From the NCBI RefSeq assembly GCF_017639205.1, contig NZ_CP071139.1, positions 5,207,501-5,271,500 of the forward strand: a DNA stretch of 64,000 nt. The letters run 5' to 3'. The DNA comes from Streptomyces nojiriensis (GTDB lineage Bacteria > Actinomycetota > Actinomycetes > Streptomycetales > Streptomycetaceae). Positions 10,721 to 18,849 of this stretch are shown here, one piece after another (the stretch's first letter is position 1; every line of letters starts with the position of its first letter). Made by a program: the position numbers and the translations under genes. The notes beneath the pieces were generated by a model. That model had not been told where the DNA came from. It ran no database searches and saw only the letters and a list, made by a program, of their open reading frames with translations.

Positions 10721-11533
10721 TCAGCGGGCGTCTTCGGGGAGGAGGCGGGCCAGGGTGCGCACCGCCCGGTACTGGAGCGTCTTGATGGCGCCCTCGTTCT
10801 TCCCCATCACCCGGGCCGTCTCGGCGACCGAGAGGCCCTGCAGGAAGCGCAGGGTCACGCACTCCTGCTGCTGCGGATTGAGCTTGCGCACGGCCTCCAG
10901 CAGGGCCGCGTTGGAGAGGGACTCCAGGACGGAGTCCTCGGGGCTGCGCTCGACCTCGTTCGCGTCGAGCATTTCGCCGGTGGTGACCTCCAGCCGGAAG
11001 CGGCTGGACTTGAAGTGGTCCGCCACCAGGTTGCGGGCGATCGTCACGAGCCAGGCGCCGAAGTCGCGGCCCTGCCAGGTGAAGGTGGAGATCCGGCGCA
11101 GGGCGCGCAGGAACGTCTCGCTGGTGAGGTCCTCCGCGGTCGCCTTACCGCCGACGCGGTAGTAGATGTACCGGTAGACCGTGTCGCTGTACTGGTCGTA
11201 GAGGCGGCCGAAGGCCTCGGCCTCGCCGGCCTGGGCGCGTTCGACCAGATCCATCATGCGGGCCTGGTCGCTGTCCGCCGTGGGGCGGCGGTGGGTGGTC
11301 TGGGTGCCGGTGCCGGTGGCGTTCGAGCCGCCGGCGGCGCGACCTCGTCTGCCCACCGTCGCGCCGCCGTCGGTCAGGGCATAGCAAGGACCGGCCGGGC
11401 CGAGGCCGGCAGGGACCGCGGCGGCGAAGGCGGGGGCGGCGTACGCGGTGGGGACGAAGCCGCGCAGGTGGTCGAGGACCGTTGCGCGCAGCTGAGCCAG
11501 GCCCGAGGCGTCAACCCCGACAGGTGGGTACAC
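10721..11533 (-). CDS. bldN: ECF sigma factor BldN (pro-sigmaBldN)
   Basis: 270 aa. Region 2 (LYDQYSDTVYRYIYYRVGG, then EDLTSETFLRAL) and region 4 (QQECVTLRFLQGLSVAETARVMGKNEGAIKTLQYRAVRTLARLL) define an ECF sigma factor. Unusually, about 90 residues precede region 2. Such a pro-sequence, removed during development, is the hallmark of sigmaBldN. The protein drives bldM, chaplin and rodlin genes for aerial growth in Streptomyces. The rsbN gene follows on the same strand. No hairpin separates them. Confidence 0.93.
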   Translation of the reverse strand: MYPPVGVDASGLAQLRATVLDHLRGFVPTAYAAPAFAAAVPAGLGPAGPCYALTDGGATVGRRGRAAGGSNATGTGTQTTHRRPTADSDQARMMDLVERAQAGEAEAFGRLYDQYSDTVYRYIYYRVGGKATAEDLTSETFLRALRRISTFTWQGRDFGAWLVTIARNLVADHFKSSRFRLEVTTGEMLDANEVERSPEDSVLESLSNAALLEAVRKLNPQQQECVTLRFLQGLSVAETARVMGKNEGAIKTLQYRAVRTLARLLPEDAR

Positions 11534-11558
11534 GGGACTCCCAGAGGCAGAGCTTCCA

Positions 11559-11571
11559 TCACGTGCAGTGC
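11559..11571. promoter_or_regulatory. possible BldD box upstream of bldN
   Basis: TCACGTGCAGTGC matches the BldD half-site pattern TNAC-N5-GTNA at 7 of 8 fixed positions. It lies about 25 nt upstream of the bldN start codon. bldN is a known BldD target in Streptomyces, so the location is sensible, but the motif is short. Confidence 0.35.
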
Positions 11572-11859
11572 GGAACCGTTCACCCGTCGTGGCGACAGAT
11601 GGCCGGTGGCATGCGTTTGAGGAGAATAACGCTTCGTACAGGCAGCGCTACACCCAGTTGCTCAAATCACCGGTTCCGACACTTCTGTTGCGTGTCGAGG
11701 GCATATTCAGTCGCAGTTGGTGATCGATTCTTGATCGCTTGGATGCGCGGAATGGACGCTTCCAAGAGGTCCCGCGACCGAGTCGGGCATGCCGGAGTGC
11801 CGCGCCGGGGGCGCGGGTAGGGGTGTGCGAATGTCCGGGGCGGGGCCGCGGTCCGGGCG

Positions 11860-11885
11860 GGCCCGGGGCTCGCGGGCCCCGGGCC
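11860..11885 (-). terminator. hairpin after HAD-IB phosphatase gene
   Basis: 10-bp perfect stem GGCCCGGGGC / GCCCCGGGCC with a 6-nt loop, 8 nt downstream of the minus-strand stop at 11894. There is no T-tract. It is a likely terminator that isolates bldN from the gene upstream. Confidence 0.6.
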
Positions 11886-11893
11886 TGGTGTTG

Positions 11894-12868
11894 TTACTTG
11901 CGGCGGCGGTGCAGGGCGATGGCAGCGGCGGCGCCGCCCGCGATCGCGCCGACGCCGGCGGCCGCCGGGACGCCGACCTTCACGGCCTTGCGGCCGGTCC
12001 GATAGTCGCGCAGTCGCCAGTCGTTGGTGCGGGCATGCTTGCGCAGTTTTGTGTCGGGATTGATCGCGTACGGATGTCCGACCAGCGACAGCATGGGGAT
12101 GTCGTTGTGCGAATCGCTGTACGCGGCGCAGCGTTCGAGGTCGAGCCCCTCGGCGGCGGCCAGGGCGCGGACCGCCTCCGCCTTCGCGGGGCCGTGCAGC
12201 GGCTCGCCGACCAGGCGGCCGGTGTAGATCCCGTCGACGGACTCGGCGACGGTGCCCAGGGCCCCGGTCAGACCGAGGCGGCGGGCGATGATCGTTGCCG
12301 TCTCCACGGGGGCGGCCGTGACCAGCCACACCTTCTGGCCGGCGTCGAGGTGGGCCTGCGCCAGGGCACGGGTGCCCGGCCAGATCCGCTCGGCCATGTA
12401 CTCGTCGTAGATCTCCTCGCCGATCGCCATCAGCTCGGAGACCTTGTGGCCCTTGACGATGGACAGGGCGCTGTCGCGGGCGTCCTGCATGTGCTCGGGG
12501 TCCTCGACCCCGGCGAGCCGGAACCAGGCCTGCTGCCAGGCGAAGCGGGCGAGCTCGCGGCGCCGGAAGAACTCGCGCTTGTAGAGCCCGCGGCCGAAGT
12601 GGAAGATCGCGGCGCCCTGCATGACGGTGTTGTCGAGGTCGAAGAAGGCCGCGGCGAGATCGTCGCCGGCGACCGGGAAGGCGGGTTCGTCCGGGGTCTG
12701 CTCCGAGCCCTCTTCGGCGAGGGCTTCCGGTTCCGTTTCCGGTTCGGTGAGCGCGGGGGCCTCGGTCAGAGCGGTCTTGCGGGCGGCCTCGGCAGAGGCC
12801 TCGCCCGCCAGCACGCTGCGTGCGGTGGCGGAGCGCCGACGAGGGGGGAGCCATCCGAGAGCGGCCAT
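11894..12868 (-). CDS. HAD-IB family phosphatase (SerB/CicA-like), membrane-anchored tail
   Basis: 324 aa. A charged, Glu-rich N-terminal ~70 residues precede a HAD domain with motif I FFDLDNTV (Asp77/Asp79), a VTAAP motif II region and AYSDSHNDIPML motif IV. The class IB subfamily includes phosphoserine phosphatase-like enzymes and phospholipid phosphatases. A hydrophobic C-terminal segment (about 296-318) ends in RRRK, suggesting a C-terminal membrane anchor with the enzyme in the cytoplasm. The substrate is unresolved. It lies upstream of bldN on the same strand but is separated by a hairpin. Confidence 0.86.
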   Translation of the reverse strand: MAALGWLPPRRRSATARSVLAGEASAEAARKTALTEAPALTEPETEPEALAEEGSEQTPDEPAFPVAGDDLAAAFFDLDNTVMQGAAIFHFGRGLYKREFFRRRELARFAWQQAWFRLAGVEDPEHMQDARDSALSIVKGHKVSELMAIGEEIYDEYMAERIWPGTRALAQAHLDAGQKVWLVTAAPVETATIIARRLGLTGALGTVAESVDGIYTGRLVGEPLHGPAKAEAVRALAAAEGLDLERCAAYSDSHNDIPMLSLVGHPYAINPDTKLRKHARTNDWRLRDYRTGRKAVKVGVPAAAGVGAIAGGAAAAIALHRRRK

Positions 12869-12975
12869 GACGCGAGCATAGCCACTGTGTTCGGGAGTTC
12901 CCGAACCGATGGGATGCGGAGGCGTGAACTCTTCGGGGCGCTGCTGTTACGTGAGGGCGCGGGAGAATGGGTGGC

Positions 12976-13254
12976 ATGAGCCCTTTGTTGCGCCGTAAGG
13001 AAAAGAAGAGTCCCGGCGAGCGGACGGTGACGCTCATCGGGAAGCCGGGGTGTCACCTGTGCGACGAGGCGGAGGAGGTGGTCGCGAAAGTGTGCGCCGA
13101 GACGGGTGCGCAGTGGGAGAAGAAGGACATCTCGCAGGACGAGGAGCTCTACCGGCTGCACTGGGAGCAGATTCCGGTCGTGCTCGTGGACGGGGAGCAG
13201 CACACCTTCTGGAGGGTGAACCCCGACCGGCTCCGGCGGGCGTTGGGGGCCTGA
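12976..13254 (+). CDS. glutaredoxin family protein
   Basis: 92 aa thioredoxin-fold protein of the glutaredoxin-like/DUF836 type, with redox motif CHLC (Cys26/Cys29) after the first strand VTLIGKPG and a cis-Pro segment QIPVVLVDG. It probably acts in thiol-disulfide exchange. GGGAG about 10 nt upstream supports ATG 12976 rather than ATG 12967. It precedes rex, so a redox-active protein sits beside a redox-sensing regulon. Confidence 0.88.
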   Translation: MSPLLRRKEKKSPGERTVTLIGKPGCHLCDEAEEVVAKVCAETGAQWEKKDISQDEELYRLHWEQIPVVLVDGEQHTFWRVNPDRLRRALGA

Positions 13255-13433
13255 CCCTCTTCCCGGTTACCATCATGGGCGATTTATGGGGTCTCGGGGG
13301 CGTATCTGTGAGGAGTGTGCACGGTTTTGCCCCCTTTGGGATTTGAACGGGTTCGGCGTACCGATGGTTCCGGCTTTACGTGCCGGAGTCGCGTGACCCC
13401 GGTCACTTTGGTCGGACAAACCGGACACAATCT

Positions 13434-13451
13434 TTGTGCACGCGTTCACAA
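13434..13451. promoter_or_regulatory. Rex operator (ROP)
   Basis: TTGTGCACGCGTTCACAA differs from the Rex consensus TTGTGAA-N4-TTCACAA at one base. It lies 77 nt upstream of the rex start and overlaps the predicted -35 box, the classic autoregulatory site of rex-hemACD. Confidence 0.9.
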
Positions 13452-13462
13452 AGGCATAGCCT
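13434..13462 (+). promoter_or_regulatory. promoter of rex-hemACD
   Basis: TTGTGC (13434-13439) and TAGCCT (13457-13462) are spaced by 17 nt. Rex bound to the overlapping operator would block polymerase. NADH binding to Rex would release it. Confidence 0.65.
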
Positions 13463-13527
13463 GCTGTCGACGGGGCGGTCCTGGGACAAGTGGCCGCCTG
13501 CAGCCCCGCTCATCCCGCAGGAGCATC

Positions 13528-14337
13528 GTGGCAACTGGCCGAACTCACCGACCGGCGACCCGCAGCCGAGGTATTCCCGAGGCCACTGTCGCCCGGCTTC
13601 CGCTGTACTTGCGTGCCCTCACCGCGCTCTCCGAGCGATCGGTGCCCACGGTGTCCTCCGAGGAGCTCGCGGCCGCCGCCGGAGTCAACTCCGCGAAGCT
13701 GCGCAAGGACTTCTCGTACCTCGGTTCCTACGGCACCCGCGGCGTCGGCTACGACGTCGAGTACCTCGTCTACCAGATCTCCCGCGAGCTCGGCCTGACC
13801 CAGGACTGGCCGGTCGTCATCGTCGGTATCGGCAACCTCGGCGCCGCCCTGGCCAACTACGGCGGTTTCTCCGCGCGCGGCTTCCGCGTCGCGGCCCTCA
13901 TCGACGCCGACCCGGCGATGGCCGGCAAGCCGGTCGCCGGCATGCCCGTGCAGCACACCGATGATCTGGAGAAGATCATCTCGGAGAACGGCGTCTCGAT
14001 CGGCGTGATCGCGACTCCCGCGGGTGCGGCGCAGCAGGTCAGCGAGCGGCTGATCGCGGCGGGCGTGACCTCCATCCTGAACTTCGCGCCGACCGTGCTG
14101 TCCGTGCCCGAGGGCGTGGACGTGCGCAAGGTCGACCTCTCCATCGAGCTCCAGATCCTCGCCTTCCACGAGCAGCGCAAGGCCGGTGAGGAAGCGGCCG
14201 CCGCTGCCGCCGGCGGCTCCTCCTCCGTGGGCGGCGCCGCGGCCGCCGCGGCCGTGGTGCCGCCGGCCGGGCGGACCGCCGCCGAGCAGCGCAAGGGCGG
14301 GCCCGAGGGCGACGTGCCGGCGGTGATGCCGGCATGA
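13528..14337 (+). CDS. rex: redox-sensing transcriptional repressor Rex
   Basis: 269 aa. An N-terminal winged helix (PEATVARLPLYLRALTAL... LRKDFSYLG.YGTRGVGYDV) is followed by a Rossmann domain (VIVGIGNLGAALANY) that senses NADH/NAD+, and a C-terminal domain-swapped helix. A low-complexity Ala/Gly tail (about 220-269) extends beyond the usual length. GTG 13528 follows AGGAG. Rex represses respiratory and haem genes when NADH is low. The stop overlaps hemA (ATGA), so this is the rex-hemACD operon known from S. coelicolor. Confidence 0.96.
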   Translation: MATGRTHRPATRSRGIPEATVARLPLYLRALTALSERSVPTVSSEELAAAAGVNSAKLRKDFSYLGSYGTRGVGYDVEYLVYQISRELGLTQDWPVVIVGIGNLGAALANYGGFSARGFRVAALIDADPAMAGKPVAGMPVQHTDDLEKIISENGVSIGVIATPAGAAQQVSERLIAAGVTSILNFAPTVLSVPEGVDVRKVDLSIELQILAFHEQRKAGEEAAAAAAGGSSSVGGAAAAAAVVPPAGRTAAEQRKGGPEGDVPAVMPA

Positions 14338-16049
14338 GCCTGCTCGTCGTAGGGCTGAGCCACCGCAGCGCGCCCGTGAGCGTGCTGGAGCGGGCCTCGC
14401 TGTCCGCGGACGCCAAGGTGAAGCTGCTGCACGACACCCTCGCCGCCGAACCGGCGACCGAGGCGACCGTGCTGGCCACCTGCAACCGGATCGAGCTGTA
14501 CGCGGACGTGGACAAGTTCCACGCCGGCGTCGCCGAGCTGTCCACGCTGCTCGCGCAGCACAGCGGGGTCGGGCTGGAGGAGCTCACCCCGTACCTGTAC
14601 GTGCACTACGAGGACCGGGCGGTGCACCACCTGTTCTCGGTGGCGTGCGGCCTGGACTCGATGGTCGTGGGCGAGGGGCAGATCCTCGGCCAGATCAAGG
14701 ACGCGCTGGCGCTGGGGCAGGAGCTCCACACCGCCGGGCGGCTGATCAACGACCTGTTCCAGCAGGCGCTGCGGGTCGGCAAGCGGGCGCACTCCGAGAC
14801 CGGGATCGACCGGGCCGGTCAGTCGCTGGTGACGTTCGGGCTGGAGCAGCTGGCCGTGAACGTGCCGGTGGGCGAGTGGGCCGCGGGCAAGCGGGCGCTG
14901 GTCATCGGCGCCGGGTCGATGTCCTCGCTGGCCGCGGCGACGCTGGCGCGGGTCGGGGTCGCCGAGATCGTCGTGGCGAACCGGACCGCCGACCGGGCGG
15001 AGCGGCTCGCGGAGATTCTGGTTGCCTCGGGCACCGGGGTCTCGGCCGTGGCCGTGCCGATGGCTCGGGTGGCCGATGAGCTGACACGAGTCGACGTGGT
15101 CGTCTCGTGCACCGGTGCGACGGGGCTCGTGCTGAGCGCCGACGACGTGCTGGCCGCCGTCTCCTGGGGCGCCGGTGGGCTCGCGCCGGCGGAGCAGGGA
15201 GAGGCGGGGGCTGCGCCCCAGGCCGACCAGGGGCTCCGCCCCCGGACCCCCGCGCCTCAAACGCCGGCGGGGCTGGAATTGGCCGATGTGGTCGCGCGGC
15301 TGGCTGTTGCCGCGCAGACGCACGGGCGGCTCGCCGATGCCGGGGCCGTGCGGACCATCGCCGGTGGCGTCGAGGCCGACGGCTGTCCCGTCGGGCCGGA
15401 CGGGCGCTCCGCGCTGACCGGGGTCGACGCCAACTCCCTCGAACTGCACGGGACCTGGGCCGACCAGGGCGAGGCCGCCGCACAGCGGCAGCCCCGCAGG
15501 AGCACCCGTACGCAGCCCCAGGCGACCACCGTCCGGCTCGCGCTGCTCGACCTGGCCATGCCCAGGGACATCGACGCGGCCGTGCACCGGATCCCGGGCG
15601 TCCGGCTCGTGGACATCGAGTCGCTCGCGGAGGCGTCCGCCGACGCCCCGATGGCGGCCGACGTCGACGCCGTACGCGGGATCGTGGCCCAGGAGGTGGC
15701 GGCCTTCGGGGCGGCGCAGCGGGCCGCGCACATCACTCCCACCGTCGTCGCCCTGCGCGCCATGGCGGCCGAGGTCGTGGCCATGGAAGTGGCGCGGCTC
15801 GACGGGCGGGTGCCCGACCTCGACGAACGGCAGCGCGCCGAGGTGACCCAGACCGTGCGCCGCGTCGTGGACAAGCTCCTCCACGCGCCGACCGTGCGCG
15901 TCAAGCAGCTCGCCAGCGAGCCCGGCGGCGCCGGGTACGCGGAAGCGCTGCGCGAACTCTTCGACCTCGACCCTCAGACGGTTGCTTCCGTCAGCCGGGC
16001 GGACGCGGCCGATCCGATGAACGACGACGACCCAGGACGGGCATCATGA
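14334..16049 (+). CDS. hemA: glutamyl-tRNA reductase HemA
   Basis: 571 aa; reduces glutamyl-tRNA(Glu) to glutamate-1-semialdehyde, the first step of C5 tetrapyrrole synthesis. Catalytic Cys50 lies in ATCNRIELY, with GEGQILGQIK at 113-122. The NADPH domain shows LVIGAGSMSS near 189, and the dimerisation domain begins near ALLDLAMPRDID (404). Compared with ~420-aa enzymes there is an extra ~100 residues (about 275-400) between the NADPH and dimer domains. Within it, residues 291-315 are encoded by a dispersed Streptomyces-type repeat. The ATG overlaps the rex stop, and the end overlaps hemC. Confidence 0.96.
   Translation: MSLLVVGLSHRSAPVSVLERASLSADAKVKLLHDTLAAEPATEATVLATCNRIELYADVDKFHAGVAELSTLLAQHSGVGLEELTPYLYVHYEDRAVHHLFSVACGLDSMVVGEGQILGQIKDALALGQELHTAGRLINDLFQQALRVGKRAHSETGIDRAGQSLVTFGLEQLAVNVPVGEWAAGKRALVIGAGSMSSLAAATLARVGVAEIVVANRTADRAERLAEILVASGTGVSAVAVPMARVADELTRVDVVVSCTGATGLVLSADDVLAAVSWGAGGLAPAEQGEAGAAPQADQGLRPRTPAPQTPAGLELADVVARLAVAAQTHGRLADAGAVRTIAGGVEADGCPVGPDGRSALTGVDANSLELHGTWADQGEAAAQRQPRRSTRTQPQATTVRLALLDLAMPRDIDAAVHRIPGVRLVDIESLAEASADAPMAADVDAVRGIVAQEVAAFGAAQRAAHITPTVVALRAMAAEVVAMEVARLDGRVPDLDERQRAEVTQTVRRVVDKLLHAPTVRVKQLASEPGGAGYAEALRELFDLDPQTVASVSRADAADPMNDDDPGRAS
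15206..15277. repeat. dispersed Streptomyces repeat inside hemA
   Basis: A run containing gggctccgcccccgg and cctcaaacgccggcgggg matches a short GC-rich element I recognise as very common between Streptomyces genes. Here it is in frame and translated (HemA residues 291-315). Confidence 0.7.
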
Positions 16050-17014
16050 ACACACGTCCCGACCAGCCGCTGCGGCTCGGTACGCGGCGGAGCAAGCTGG
16101 CCATGTCCCAGTCGGGGCACGTCGCCGACGCGGTACGGGCCGTCACCGGCCGGGCCGTCGAGCTCGTGGAGATCACGACCTACGGCGACGTCTCGCGCGA
16201 GCACCTCTCGCAGATCGGCGGGACGGGCGTGTTCGTCACCGCCCTGCGCGACGCGCTGCTGCGCGGCGAGGTCGACTTCGCCGTGCACTCGCTGAAGGAC
16301 CTGCCGACCGCGCAGCCCGACGACCTCGTGATCGCGGCCATGCCGCGCCGCGAGGACCCGCGGGACGCGCTCGTCGCCCGGGACGGTCTCACCTTCGAGC
16401 AGCTGCCCGACGGTGCCCGGATCGGTACCGGCTCGCCGCGGCGCACCGCCCAGCTCAACCACCTGGCGCTGTCGCTCGGCAAGCGGATCGAGACGGTGCC
16501 CATCCGCGGCAACGTCGACACCCGGATCGGCTTCGTCCACGACGGTGAGCTCGACGCCGTCGTCCTGGCGGCCGCCGGCCTCAACCGGATCGGGCGCGGT
16601 GACGAAGCGACCGACCTGCTGTCCGTCGACAGCGTCCTGCCGGCTCCCGGCCAGGGCGCCCTGGCCGTGGAGTGCCTCGCGTCCGACACGGACCTCGTCG
16701 CCGCGCTCGGTGTACTCGACGACCCGCACACCCGGGCCGCCGTGACCGCCGAGCGTTCCCTGCTCGCCGCCCTGGAGGCAGGCTGCAGCGCACCCGTGGG
16801 CGCGTTCGCCGACCTGTTGGCCGACGGGGAGATTGTCAATGAAATGCGCCTGCGCGGCGTCGTCGGAACCCTCGACGGCACGACGCTGGTGCAGCTGTCC
16901 ACCACCGGTCCCGTGCCCCAGTCGTACGACGAGGCCATGGCGCTCGGCCGCGAACTCGCGGACGAGATGCTGGCCAAGGGCGCGGCCGGTCTGATGGGGG
17001 AGCGATCGCTTTGA
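16046..17014 (+). CDS. hemC: porphobilinogen deaminase (hydroxymethylbilane synthase)
   Basis: 322 aa; joins four porphobilinogens into hydroxymethylbilane. Seen: LGTRRSKLAMSQS at the N-terminus, FAVHSLKDLP, RRTAQLN, PIRGNVDTR and EAGCSAPVGAF, whose Cys247 carries the dipyrromethane cofactor. ATG 16046 overlaps the hemA stop (ATGA) and the end overlaps hemD (TTGA), so rex-hemA-hemC-hemD is translated as a coupled unit. Confidence 0.96.
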   Translation: MNTRPDQPLRLGTRRSKLAMSQSGHVADAVRAVTGRAVELVEITTYGDVSREHLSQIGGTGVFVTALRDALLRGEVDFAVHSLKDLPTAQPDDLVIAAMPRREDPRDALVARDGLTFEQLPDGARIGTGSPRRTAQLNHLALSLGKRIETVPIRGNVDTRIGFVHDGELDAVVLAAAGLNRIGRGDEATDLLSVDSVLPAPGQGALAVECLASDTDLVAALGVLDDPHTRAAVTAERSLLAALEAGCSAPVGAFADLLADGEIVNEMRLRGVVGTLDGTTLVQLSTTGPVPQSYDEAMALGRELADEMLAKGAAGLMGERSL

Positions 17015-18678
17015 ACCCCTCAATTCCGACCACCTCCGCCTATCCGGCCGTCGCCGCCCACGGACGCGTCACCTTCCTCGGTGCCGGCCCGGGCGACCCG
17101 GGTCTGCTGACGCTGCGCGCCGTCGAGGCGCTCGCCGCCGCGGACGTACTGATCGCGGAGCCCGAGGTGCTCGAGGTCGTACGGACTCATGCGCGGGCGA
17201 ACGTCGACACGCCGCAGCTGACGATTGCTGATGAAGTGTCAGCGGCCGCCGGGGTCCCGGTGATCCGGGACGCGGCCAATCTTGTCATGGAGGCCGCACG
17301 CTCCGGCAGGCGGGTCGTGCGTGCCGTCACGGGCGACCCCGGGCTCGACGGCAACGCCGCCGAGGAGATGCTCGTCTGCGCCACCGCCGGCATCCCCTTC
17401 GAGGTGGTGCCCGGTGTCGCGACCGCGGTGGGCGTGCCCGCGTACGCCGGCGTCCCGCTGCGCGACAAGCAGGGCGCGGACGTGCGGTTCGTCGACGCGA
17501 AGACCGCCTCGGCGCGCTGCTGGAGCGAGGTGGGCGCGAGCGACGGCATCCTCGTCGTGTCCGCGACGCTGGAGACCGTCTCGGCGGCCGCCGCCGAGCT
17601 GGTGAGCGCCGGGCGCAAGCCCGACACCCCGCTGACCGTGACCGTCGCCGGTACCACCACGCGGCAGCGGACCTGGTGCGCGACGCTGGGCACCATCGCC
17701 CAGGTGTTCAAGCAGGGCAAGGTGCTCCCCTCGCCCGAGGGCGCCCGGCCCGTCATAGCCGTGGTCGGTGAGCACAGCGCCGCCGCGCGGCGCGAAGACC
17801 TGTCCTGGTTCGAGTCGAAGCCGCTGTTCGGCTGGCGGGTCCTCGTGCCGCGGACCAAGGAGCAGGCCGCTTCGCTCTCCGACCAGCTGCGTTCGTACGG
17901 CGCGGTGCCCCACGAGGTGCCGACCATCGCCGTGGAGCCGCCGCGCACCCCGCAGCAGATGGAGCGCGCGGTGAAGGGCCTGGTGACGGGCCGCTACGAG
18001 TGGATCGCCTTCACCTCGGTCAACGCCGTGAAGGCCGTCCGCGAGAAGTTCGAGGAGTACGGGCTCGACGCGCGCGCCTTCGCGGGCATCAAGGTCGCCG
18101 CGGTGGGCGAGCAGACCGCCGCGGCCCTCGTGGAGTTCGGCGTGAAGCCGGACCTGGTGCCCAGCGGCGAGCAGTCCGCGGCCGGACTGCTGGAGGACTG
18201 GCCGCCGTACGACCCGGTCTTCGACCCGATCGACCGGGTGTTCCTGCCGCGCGCCGACATCGCGACCGAGACGCTGGTCGCCGGGCTGATCGAGCTCGGG
18301 TGGGAGGTCGACGACGTCACCGCCTACCGGACGGTGCGCGCGTCGCCGCCGCCGGCGGACACCCGCGAGGCGATCAAGGGCGGCGGTTTCGACGCCGTTC
18401 TCTTCACGTCCTCGTCCACCGTCCGCAACCTGGTCGGGATCGCCGGGAAGCCGCACAACGTGACCGTCATCGCCTGTATCGGGCCGGCGACGGCCAAGAC
18501 GGCGGAGGAGCACGGGCTGCGCGTGGACGTACTGTCCCCGGAGCCGTCGGTGTCGAAGCTGGCGGAGGCCCTCGCCGAGTACGGTGCGGCGCGCCGCGAG
18601 GCGGCCAAGGAGGCCGGCGAGACGGTGTTCCGGCCGAGCGAGCGACGTCCGGGGGCGCGGCGGCGTCGCACGACGTGA
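17011..18678 (+). CDS. hemD: fused uroporphyrinogen-III C-methyltransferase / uroporphyrinogen-III synthase
   Basis: 555 aa, two domains. Residues 18-250 are a SAM-dependent methylase of the CobA/CysG type (VTFLGAGPGDPGLLTLRA; VTGDPG; PFEVVPGVATA). About 270-525 is the HemD uroporphyrinogen-III synthase domain (GWRVLVPRTKEQA; WIAFTSVNAV; FTSSSTVRN; IGPATAKTAEEHGL). The methylase could feed sirohaem or cobalamin while HemD closes the tetrapyrrole ring. The start is TTG 17011 overlapping the hemC stop, with GGGGGAG upstream. The basic tail RPGARRRRTT is followed by a terminator. Confidence 0.95.
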   Translation: MNPSIPTTSAYPAVAAHGRVTFLGAGPGDPGLLTLRAVEALAAADVLIAEPEVLEVVRTHARANVDTPQLTIADEVSAAAGVPVIRDAANLVMEAARSGRRVVRAVTGDPGLDGNAAEEMLVCATAGIPFEVVPGVATAVGVPAYAGVPLRDKQGADVRFVDAKTASARCWSEVGASDGILVVSATLETVSAAAAELVSAGRKPDTPLTVTVAGTTTRQRTWCATLGTIAQVFKQGKVLPSPEGARPVIAVVGEHSAAARREDLSWFESKPLFGWRVLVPRTKEQAASLSDQLRSYGAVPHEVPTIAVEPPRTPQQMERAVKGLVTGRYEWIAFTSVNAVKAVREKFEEYGLDARAFAGIKVAAVGEQTAAALVEFGVKPDLVPSGEQSAAGLLEDWPPYDPVFDPIDRVFLPRADIATETLVAGLIELGWEVDDVTAYRTVRASPPPADTREAIKGGGFDAVLFTSSSTVRNLVGIAGKPHNVTVIACIGPATAKTAEEHGLRVDVLSPEPSVSKLAEALAEYGAARREAAKEAGETVFRPSERRPGARRRRTT

Positions 18679-18705
18679 GCGGTTTAAGGCCGGATCGACC
18701 GGTCG

Positions 18706-18744
18706 GAGAGGGGCCCGGGTGCGGTGAGCGCCCGGGCCCCTCTC
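18706..18744 (+). terminator. terminator after hemD
   Basis: 14-bp perfect stem (GAGAGGGGCCCGGG and complement) with an 11-nt loop, about 27 nt after the hemD stop. It ends the rex-hemACD transcript. Confidence 0.82.
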
Positions 18745-18849
18745 GCGTACCCGGGCGCAATCCCTTTGTGGTCGCGTGTCCCAGCCATGCCAAATGTGGC
18801 GAACTGTCATAATCCGTCCGATTCTGTCAGTCCGGTCGGGAGGATTGCT

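Larger units (their letters stand above)
11534..11893. other. bldN upstream region, no gene seen
   Basis: 360 bp without a supportable coding sequence. It holds the bldN promoter/leader region (lower GC around 11620-11740), the possible BldD box, and at its far end a GC-rich hairpin that ends the upstream phosphatase gene. Confidence 0.7.

Noticed and set aside
15107..16045. Longer N-terminal extension of hemC
   Set aside because: The frame upstream of ATG 16046 runs antisense-like through hemA; family length and the ATGA overlap fix the start at 16046.
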